A program made the translations under genes and the position numbers. Positions 55,716 to 64,000 of a stretch of DNA of 64,000 nucleotides are shown here, piece after piece. The notes beneath the pieces are model-generated. The model did not search any database. It was not told the DNA's origin and saw nothing but the letters and a program-made list of their open reading frames with translations. How positions within the stretch are numbered: the stretch's first letter is position 1; every line of letters begins with the position of its first letter. This DNA is from Gymnopus androsaceus JB14 (Eukaryota; Basidiomycota; Agaricomycetes; Agaricales; Omphalotaceae): contig ML769539.1 of the NCBI GenBank assembly GCA_009733575.1, positions 74,812-138,811 on the forward strand, read 5' to 3'.

Positions 55716-57515
55716 TTACAGAATAGGCCAGCTGCCTTCCTCCTTCCATTTATCCACAATCTCTCGGATAACGTCGTGGTTGAATTGCGGTCGTTTTAAT
55801 TTGAACCCCATAACCTCCTTGATCTTCGTGTTATTGAAAGCCACGACGTGTTTCTCCAGAGCGTATTTGTCCATATAGGCAGATAAGGGCGTGTTGGGGA
55901 TCGGCGGATTTGAGCTTTGGATCATCTGCGTCCATCCGCCGACATGGTGCTCGTTAATATCCTCAACAGCATCGTCCATGAACTGTATAACAAACGTAAG
56001 GAGCTGTTCAATGAAGATGCAGAAAAAAGCGTGCCTTGTACAATGTCCTTTCACCGAGATTGAAAAAGTCAAAGGTCGTGCCAAAGAATGACGTGACGGT
56101 CTGTCCGACGCTGAGAAGAGTGCTGTTGGAATCATCAACCTAAGATAACCAAGTCAGCTCATCGTCGCGTAGAAAAGACAGGTCCCTCACGAGATTGAAG
56201 AGAGGCGCCACTAGCTTCTTGTCGTGCGGTGGCATACCCTCGACTTCCGAAACCTTACTCTTCTCATTGTGGAAGGCAATAGATTCTCCAGCCAAAATAT
56301 CGGCCTCTTTTCGTCCCAAGGAGGCCATCCATTGAGCAGAAGCCCAGGCTGCACCAGCCAGGTCCTCGGAATGAAGGGTGTTTGTTGGATTCTTACCAGG
56401 CGACCAGCTGCAACATCTATTTTAGCACATAAGATCCACAACAAAGGTGAGTCCTCCGTACACAGATTTCATTGGCTTTTTAAGGTAGCCATAGACTGAA
56501 CCGACGGTAATCGCAGAGGTAACTGATGAAACCATATCAATGAATCTATATCCCCATATGACGATAACGGAACGTACTGTCTCCAAACTCAATGTAAGGA
56601 CCATATACGAATCCGGCCCTAAGGATGACCAAGTTGAGGCTAAAACATACGGGTCAGCAGGAAAGAAAGAAGGACGTAAAAAGATCTCAGTGACGCACTC
56701 GTTTATAGCAGCCAACATTCTCAATGTTTCGTGCCACCAGATTCCAATGGTTCCCTCTGGTTTGGGATCGTCTTTCTCATCATGAGAACCCTTGGTCGTT
56801 GTCTCGTAAAAAGGAAGGGTAACTCGCACATACGCCTTGACTTTACGTTTCGCGGCTTCCACTCCAAGCATGCGTGCAATATTACATGTCGTGTTGATTA
56901 GGATCTATAGGAGAGGTATGAGCCCCCGAATCCCGAATTCCGATGATGAGAAAGAAATCACCATCTCGGTCCGATCATGGCGAACTTCTCCAGTACAGTC
57001 AAAGCAGAAATCGTAAGGTTGCTGGCCTTCGGGAGGGTCGAAAATAGATTGTACAATGGCTGAAATCGACCATCAGTAGAGCATTCTGCGATTTAAAAAG
57101 TCACAGACGTACATGGAACAGTCAAATTTGCCTGCTTATAGTCCACTTGAGGCTTTGCGAGCACTTGAGGGAACTCTGCGCCAAGATATCTGTTGAAAAG
57201 GATATCGGAGATGAATATTAAGCAGGAGTGGCGCGCTGAATGCAGTTCCGTACGTTGTAGCAGGAGTGACAGAATACTTGTCGACGATTCTAAGATGCTG
57301 TAGAGACATAAGCTCAACTTGAACTCTTAAAAGCCATACGATACTCACTGAAACCAAGGGTTCACCTTCAAGGGGGACGAGATAGGCTGCCAGAGCCCGG
57401 CTGTAGGTGTTCAACCCCCCTGTTTTGGATGTTGAGGTCCTGTTCAACGACCAACTTAGAGAGAAAAAAATTCACCGCAGATCAAGACATTTGGCTTTGA
57501 AGAGGCATCGGCCAT
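55716..57515 (-). CDS. NAD(P)-binding Rossmann-fold protein, epimerase-like (extended SDR)
   Basis: Start ATG is at 57515 (MADASSKPNVLICG), running over a first intron into GGLNTYSRALAAYLVP. The NVLICGGGLNT stretch is the dinucleotide-binding strand and glycine loop. Later blocks are LRIVDKYSVTPATTYLGAEF, VDYKQANLTVP, ARMLGVEAAKRKVKAYVRV, IGIWWHETLRMLAAIN and GAAWASAQWMASLGRKEADI. The end is DAVEDINEHHVGGWTQM, then YALEKHVVAFNNTKIKEV and WKEEGSWPIL. About nine exons; I did not verify every splice border. Such proteins occur in many basidiomycetes but have no known reaction. Upstream, 57544-57607 is an almost pure purine tract (pyrimidine on the coding strand), typical of fungal promoters. Confidence 0.75.
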
Positions 57516-57543
57516 CTTATATGTAGATTGCGGTGGATGACGG

Positions 57544-57607
57544 CGAAAGAGAAATAGAAGGGAGTCGGAAGGAAGGGAGCAAGGGAGAGGAAGGAAGGAA
57601 GAAGAGG
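57544..57607. repeat. Purine-rich GGAA/GGAG tract
   Basis: Almost unbroken purine run with GGAAGGAA units, starting about 29 bp upstream of the epimerase-like gene start (57515). Read on the gene's strand it is a CT-rich block of the kind common in fungal promoters. Confidence 0.5.
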
Positions 57608-57890
57608 CGCGACTTGAAGTACCCAAGATTTAAATTACGTGCTGATCGCCGGAGTCTGTAAAATTCAGGCATTCGAAACCCTCAAAATCTCAAATTTTAC
57701 TCTACTCGGAATAACAGCCTTTGGATGCTGTTGATTTTCAACGCTTACTCCGAAGTCCTCGAGCTCGAGTCAATGACTGTTTTTGATTCCGACGGATGTT
57801 CTCCAAGTTGGTAGACTGGCGCTCGTTCACTCGACCAATCGGACCCACTGCGTATCTTCAGGCACGAGTACATTAAACCTACAAAGAGGA

Positions 57891-59237
57891 TCACGGTGAT
57901 TCTACGCCTAGTTTGACCCCGTTTCCTTCTTCCATGCCTCTCTTCAGGAACTGGTACACGGACGAAAAATCCTTCCGCGCTAGCTCTGGTTGTTCCTTAA
58001 TCATCAGCGCGTACAACGTCTCAGCAGCTTCGCCCAATGGAATGGGACATCCAGCAAGAGCAGCAACATTACTGGCAAGTCCCATATCCTGTTAACAACA
58101 GATGAATCAGATCCAATCATAATGATGAGAAGAAGGACAAAGTTGAAACACTTCTTTCAAGAAAATAAATTTACCTTCAGCATCAGTGCGGTCGCGAATC
58201 CTCCTTCGTACTCGCGTTCGCATGGAGGAGACTTCTCAGGTAACGCATGAGGAACTGGATTATTGACTGAGATAGACCAACAGTTCCCTGTTGATGAGCT
58301 GACAACACTGGAAAGGATTGCCGGATCGAGGCCTAACTTTGTACCCAGCAACATAGCTTCACCCACAACAATCTGTTGAACACCTAAAATGAGCTAGGAA
58401 GAAGCATAAGCCATCATGAAACAGAGCGATGAACGTGGATGTACGTTGTTGCATATCTTTGCTGCCAGCCCAGCACCAGAAGGTCCACAGTGAATGATCC
58501 TTTGTCCCATATGAGATAGTACGGGATGGGCTTTCTTGAATGCATCATCTGTACCGCCAACCTAGTTTCATGTTTCAGATATCCTCCTTCACTCGAAAAG
58601 CGGAACACTACTCACGAGGAACGCGAGTGTCGCTGCCTTGGCACCAGTGACACCACCTGAAACTGGAGCGTCAACCATTTGAGATCCGGCCTCTTGAACG
58701 AGAGACGTGACAGTTCTTGCCACATCCACGTCAAGAGTGGTCGAGTCCACACAAAGTGTACTACTCGCTAGATCTGCAGGAAGCTTCTGCAATCGTTGGG
58801 ATAATCCCATTGTTGTATACAGTGAGAACCTGAGGTGAAGACGGAAGCATAGTGATAATGGTCTCAGAGGCTAGAGTCGCCCTAACTATTCATGATGAGC
58901 AAAAAAACGCAGGTTTTTCAAACTCTTACTCTTCTGGAGTAGTAGCAATATCAATCTTTGCTCCAGGGTATTGTTTGACAAAGTTATCGCAAAAGTTCTG
59001 AGCGCTACCAGGAGCAGCATCGCAAACAACAAATTGCCTGTCAGTGGCCTGAGCAAATTGTTTAGAGAATAGATTGTAAGCCATTTCGTGTCCCATACGA
59101 CCTGCACTGATATAAGAAAGACTGCAGGATATGCATTGTATATACAGCGTACCAAGTCCAATGAAGCTTGTGCTTTTAGATCTCGGTGAAAGCCGCCCTA
59201 TAGTTGTCGAATTTAGCCACCTTAGAGAGGGTTTCAT
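57891..59237 (-). CDS. 3-hydroxyisobutyrate dehydrogenase, mitochondrial (valine catabolism)
   Basis: NAD-dependent oxidation of 3-hydroxyisobutyrate to methylmalonate semialdehyde. Start ATG is at 59237 (MKPSLRWLNSTTIGRLSPRS), a basic Ser/Thr-rich leader fitting a mitochondrial signal. The Rossmann motif FIGLGRMGHEMAYNL spans an intron. Then come STLCVDSTTLDVDVA, the substrate-binding signature DAPVSGGVTGAKAATL, the catalytic Lys region GAGLAAKICNNLILGVQQ, and the end FATALMLKDMGLASN. The stop is at 57891. An extra base near 58794-58808 (GGG or nearby run) breaks the frame between VYNNGIIP and LQKLPADLASS. The rest is intact. This gene is 760 bp from the divergent metallophosphoesterase. Confidence 0.92.
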
Positions 59238-59996
59238 GTTGAGAATCTGAGATGACGGTCAAGATTCAGAATGCGGGGAAGCACGTGACGTAGGCGTACC
59301 GGTCCATAAGACCGACGACCTCAACTGTAGTACGGAACTTTCACCAACTAAGTACTCTAGCTATAGCCAACTAGGGCAATTGTTAGATTTTGAAATTTGA
59401 ATCCTCAGAGCAGTTACGCTTGACTGCCTTCTGCGAATTACTCATCTCCCGTTTCCAGTCGTGATCCCAACTCATCCGACGTCGCATAAGTACTTACTTG
59501 CTGTAAGTCTTATTATCGCGAACGTCGCACTTTCCAAGCCGTTTCACGACCGTGACTTTTCTACTTGCACAGGCTACCAAAGCGTCGATGTATTCCCTCG
59601 ATCTTCTACGGTGTTCACGGAATAAAATGGTTATCACTGAGTTGTCTGCCAGCTGTAATGATAGATCGAAAAAGAATTCAGTGCCGCAGCTCCATGGACC
59701 GCGCAAAAAATATTCATATCAAAGGCGATACCATGCCATGGCCAATTTCTCAGCGGGAGAAGTCGCGCAAAAGTACACGCCATTTCACTACTATGTATAC
59801 TAATACTACTAATACTATAGAAGTGTTTGCTTGTCCATATCTTCAAGCTGTTCATCCGAAATCGCCTTGCCTCGAGGGTCCGCACATGGTATGTCATTGG
59901 TAAGGTAAGGGTAGTACCACGCGCCGTTCGTAGATAAGCGCCAGCGCCACGCAGTGATGTTACAGTGATGTCTTTGAGTCATGCTGCTTAACGACC
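59238..59996. other. Divergent intergenic region, no supported gene
   Basis: About 760 bp between two divergent start codons. An imperfect (TACTAA)n-like repeat is at 59798-59818. I found no tRNA and no convincing coding exon. It holds two promoters. Confidence 0.5.
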
Positions 59997-61052
59997 ATGG
60001 TCCAACCCACCATTCATAGTCCGAGCGCTCGAGTATACCTGGAATTCGATGTTCCAACAGATATTCCGGCCAAGGAAGATGGCTGGACTCGTTTTGTGTG
60101 TCTCTCGGATACTCACTCTGAAGTGCACTGGGATCGTGGAGGTCGAATGCCGCGCGGTGATGTTTTGCTTCATGCTGGGGACCTCAGCAGCTGGGGTAAA
60201 GTACGAAATTTGCGGAAGACAATAGATTGGCTGGGAGAGTTAGATGGATACCGGTCAAAGATGTGAGTAGTCAAAGTATTCCAATGTCAACCGTGGCGCT
60301 CAAGCCAAGTCGCAGAATCATCGCTGGAAATCATGATGTGAGTTGAGATATTCGCATAGTCGAACGTACCGCTCAACTACATGACTGCAAGTTATGGCTT
60401 GACGACAAAAGTGAAGACCTCAATAAGTTTGAAGATCTGGAGAGAACAAAAATGTTAAATGAGTGCCAAGAGATGATGGCTGAACTTCGATTGAAGGAAA
60501 AAGGACTGATATATCTTCAATATGAAGAAACGAAAAGCAAAGCCGGTGAAAAAGAGTGGGCTGTTTATGGATCGCCGGCGAGTAACAGAACTCACTTGAC
60601 ATCGTTCCAAAAATAAAGTTCTACATATACAGGCATCTCCGCGACATTCAGAAGGTTCATTTCAATACGAAACAAAAAAGGAAGCTGAAGGTCAGTAGAA
60701 GCTTGCACGAGCAAGCCCGTAAAGCTCATCACCGTGTTGGCATGCCATAGAGATCCATGCTAGAATACCGTGTCATACTGAGATCCTCCTCACACACACC
60801 CCGCCTTATGGACTCGAAAAACTCGACAAGACGCGCAAAGGTAAACACGTAGGATGCAAAAGCCTTGCGGCACGCTTGGATTCGGGTGACTTGCCAAGAT
60901 GTAGATTGCATGTTTTTGGGCATATACATGAGGCTGTTGGGGCTGTTATTATTCCAGCAACAGAAGGAAGAGCAGTTGAAAGGGTTGCAGTGAATGCTGC
61001 AATAAGACATAGAGGAAAGCCAATTGTAGTGGATTTGAAGAATGAATGCTGA
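59997..61052 (+). CDS. Calcineurin-like metallophosphoesterase (MPPED/239AB-like)
   Basis: Two-metal phosphoesterase fold. Start ATG is at 59997 (MVQPTIHSPSARVYLEFD). Metal-ligand motifs in order: CLSDTHSEVHW (Asp, His), GDVLLHAGDLSSWG (Asp), IIAGNHD (Asn, His), LLTHTPPYGLEK (His) and LHVFGHIHEAVG (His pair). The GNHD exon is very short (60318-60340). The fourth intron has a GC-AG border (60578-60632), giving YGSPASPRHSEG. The following intron ends before EIHARIPCHTEIL. The stop is at 61050-61052 after DLKNEC. Fungal members resemble human MPPED1/2 in this pattern. The substrate is unknown, possibly a cyclic nucleotide, as for rat 239FB; this last point is family knowledge only. Confidence 0.88.
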
Positions 61053-61258
61053 TGAGTGGATGTAGAAGGGTGGATTTCTGTAGCTATAACTTTACTTACC
61101 AAGATATAGCTAGGTAGTATGTAGTAGTATCATCAACCTGCAACTTGAGAGTACTTACTTACTTTGACGCCACCCGGGGCCGAATTTGTCACGTGCTCTG
61201 AAAATTTAAACACCGCCAGCCAAACGGCGGACGCGCTCCTCTCTCTCTTCCATCATTC

Positions 61259-64000
61259 ATGCCCGTCGAGCTCAACAAATCACAGTTCTACTCACGCGTT
61301 AAACGCATTTACACAGCATGGGACGTGAGTGCCCACTTTCTTTTCTCAATTCCCTCAAAATTAACCATTCTGCTCTGCTGCATTTCTTTCTTTGCAACGC
61401 CATTCGGGAATTTAGGACGCGAGCTCCAATGTCGATTATAACTCAATAGCGAATGCGGACGCTTTCCTTCTATTAGCTGGAGATCCTGCTGGCGAGGACG
61501 AACCCATGAAAAAGGGCACTTGCTTCCAGGTGGGTAAATTATACAGCACCGTTTTGTAGTGGTTTGAAGCTTATCCGCTGACTCATAGCAATGGATGCTT
61601 GGCTATGAATTTCCGTCTACTTTTCTTCTCTTCACAAAAGAAAAGTTGTACATTTTATGTTCTGCATCAAAGGGTGCGCGTCTCTTCTATCCAATAACGC
61701 GATTTTTTTAATGAGATCCCGGTAATCGGTCTACAGCCAAAATTCTATCACAAATTGAAGGTTCCAGTGGTAATGTACCAGTTGAAATCATCGCCCAGGC
61801 CAAGCCTAAAGAGGCGCCAAACGATGCATTGCCCAAATTTTTCGGAATCTATTCCTCCAAGAATTGCGTCGGGATGATTTCAAAGGAGACGCACATTGGA
61901 AAGCTAGTCACAGAGTGGAACAAGCTCGTTTCGGAAGCATCGAGTAAACCAGAGATAGTGGACATGTCTCCAGCAGTGTCTGCGTTTATGGCACAAAAGG
62001 ATCAGGACGAGCTGGTATGTCATCGATGAGCAAGTGATAAAAAACCTATTCGTTGACGTCCATCCACTAGCAAATTATCCAAATAGCGGCCAACCTCACT
62101 TCTACCCTACTCAAACATCATGTAGCACCACGGCTGGAGACCATTCTGGACAAAGAAAGCAAGATCTCTCATGACATGCTCGCTGCTCAGATCGAGGCTC
62201 GGTTGGGTTCGGGAGAAGGCAGTACTGCGAAAGGTCCTGATATGAAGGTTTGGAGTAAAGGGAAAGGCTTGGAAAAGGCCAGTGCAATCGTTAGTTTCCC
62301 AAGAATGTGTTTTAAAACTCTCCCCTTGTTAGATTGATTGGGGGCTTGTTGAATTTGCCTATTCACCAATTGTCATCTCGCGCTCGACTAAAACCGGCTA
62401 CGATCTTCGCTACACGGCCGAGTCTTCGGAAGACAACATCGCCCACAAAGGTGTTCTTTTGGTGGCTTTTGGTATGCGATTCAAAAGTTACTGTGCGAAC
62501 GTAGGCAGAACGTTCATCGTTGACCCAACACCGGTTCGGAAATTCACGAGTGGTTCCTTCATGTTGGGCTAATCTTCGAGAATTATACAGGAACAAGAGG
62601 CACAATACAGCCTTCTTCTGTCTTTACAGACGGAGTTGCTGAAGTTCATCGTCGATGGAGTCGCTGCTCGTGATGTCTATCAACATGCATTGTCGTATGT
62701 GATAGAAAAAAGTCCCGAGTATGAAAAGAACTTTGTCAAGAATTTGGGGTTCGGGGTAAGTTTTCGGTTTGATCCCCGCAGTTTTCTTCGACTGACACCT
62801 GTTGTATATAGACTGGAGTGGAATTTCGTGATTCTACATATCTACTATCTTCTAAGAATGCACACATTCTACGAGAGAATATGACGCTCAACCTCGGCTT
62901 GGGTTTCACGGACCTGTTGGACAAGGACGGATCCAAGTAGGTTCATTCCAAATCCTTAACGTACACACTCATCACAGTCCTATAGGTATGCTCTTCATGT
63001 CGTGGATACAATCAAGGTCGGAACGAGTAGCTCCGTAGTCCTAACCGATGGCATGAAATCGACGAAAGACTGCCTCTTCTTCCTGACACAGGACGAGTCC
63101 GAAGATGATAAGCCAAAGAAACCGGAACGCAAAGCTCCTGTTCAACCTCGTGCGAATGGTTCTCCCGCAAAACATGCTGTTGCTGGGAAGGTGCTACGAA
63201 ACAACCGTCGAGCGGCACAAGACGAGGTTCATCAAACTGCAGCAGCAAAGCTGGCGGAGCATCAACGGGAATTGCACGAAAGGCTACAGGCGGAGGGACT
63301 AGCCAAATACTCTGAAGATGGGGGAGAAAAAAGCGGAAAGGAGGGCAAAGGATGGAAGAAATTCCAGAGCTACAGAGGGGAGGGGGCGTTGCCACCTGAC
63401 GTTGAGAGACTGAGAGTATGCGATTTCTTGATCTTGAGAAGATGGTCGCTGACATGTACACAGATCGTAGTAGATCGCAAAGCGCTGTCCGTCATTCTAC
63501 CCATGCATGGCTTCGCGGTTCCATTTCATATCAACACCATCAAGAGCGCCGTTAAAAACGATGAAGGCGAATTCACTTATCTTCGGATCAACTTCCAGAC
63601 GCCCGGACAAGTCGCAGGTAAAAAAGAGGATACTGTGCGTACAATCCCATCAACTTGAGCATTTAATACTAAACGATGAATATAGCCTTTCGAAGATCCA
63701 GACGCTACCTTTGTCCGCTCAATCTCGTATCGTTCAACCGATGGACACCGATTCGACTCTATTAACAAGCAAATAAATGAGTTGAAGAGAGATGTCAACA
63801 AGCGCGAGGCACAGAAGAAGGAAATGGCGGACGTAGTGGAGCAAGATTCGCTCGTCGAGTTGAAGGGTAGACGGCCATCGAAGATGCCAGAAGCGTTCAT
63901 CCGTCCTGCTCCCGATGGGAAGAGGCTTCCTGGCGAGGTTGAAATTCACCAAAATGGTGTACGGTATCAATCACCGATGGGACAGAAAGTCGGTGAGTAC
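61259..64000 (+). CDS. SPT16: FACT histone chaperone subunit Spt16, N-terminal and middle part
   Basis: Reorganises nucleosomes during transcription and replication together with Pob3. Start ATG is at 61259 (MPVELNKSQFYSRVKRIYTAWD). The aminopeptidase-like N-domain follows: ANADAFLLLAGDPAGEDEP, QWMLGYEFPSTFLLF, EEAEIEARLGSG-type helix, WGLVEFAYSPIVIS, VGRTFIVDPTPEQEAQY, GTGVEFRDSTYLLSS and MTLNLGLGFTDL. As in other Spt16 proteins the fold is expected to lack peptidase activity. The dimerisation and middle domains follow an acidic/lysine linker: FQSYRGEGALPPDVERLR, PMHGFAVPFHINTIKS, EFTYLRINFQTPG, FVRSISYRSTDG and MPEAFIRPAPDGKRLPG. About twelve exons, all in frame. The gene continues past the right edge; its C-terminal part is missing. 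Confidence 0.95.

Overview
The window is nuclear DNA of a filamentous basidiomycete, most likely an Agaricomycete. Genes are dense, lie on both strands, and carry many introns of about 45-65 bp. The products are fungal housekeeping proteins with basidiomycete-type architecture. I see no bacterial operons, rRNA, tRNA or CRISPR. All models below were built by eye from splice signals and conserved motifs.

Layout. 1-5.4 kb: nitronate monooxygenase (partial, -), cytochrome c heme lyase (+), Kv-beta-type aldo/keto reductase (-), branchpoint-binding protein (+). 5.9-10.3 kb: a Ste20/GCK-III kinase (-) diverging from ribosome-biogenesis factor SSF1 (+). 10.6-21.6 kb: two Argonaute genes flanking an AGC (PKA-type) kinase. 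21.9-31.9 kb: MFS transporter, TFIIH subunit TFB3/MAT1, LigB-type extradiol dioxygenase, proteasome alpha subunit PRE6, ZUP1-type deubiquitinase, SAGA subunit SGF73. 31.9-40.4 kb: a tandemly duplicated cytochrome P450 block with two full genes, two 3' relics and one small insertion element. 40.7-52.9 kb: nucleoporin NUP159 and Arf-GEF GEA1/2. 53.9-64 kb: cytochrome b561 gene with a duplicated 3' part, an epimerase-like protein, 3-hydroxyisobutyrate dehydrogenase, a metallophosphoesterase, and the 5' part of FACT subunit SPT16.

There is no single pathway cluster. RNA-based functions are the strongest theme: splicing (BBP) and two complete slicer-type Argonautes. Chromatin and transcription factors (SGF73, TFB3, SPT16) and trafficking/transport genes (NUP159, GEA) are interspersed. 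The accessory part is the P450 block. It shows a recent ~4 kb tandem duplication whose junction lies in the last codons of SGF73, a 616-bp perfectly identical tract suggesting gene conversion, and a 327-bp insertion whose target-site duplication recreates a 5' splice site.

A caution for any user: at least a dozen genes that should be functional carry single-base frame breaks, almost all an extra base and often in a short homopolymer. I read these as consensus errors in the assembly rather than as pseudogenes, and each is placed in the entries. Splitting genes at these points would give wrong models.
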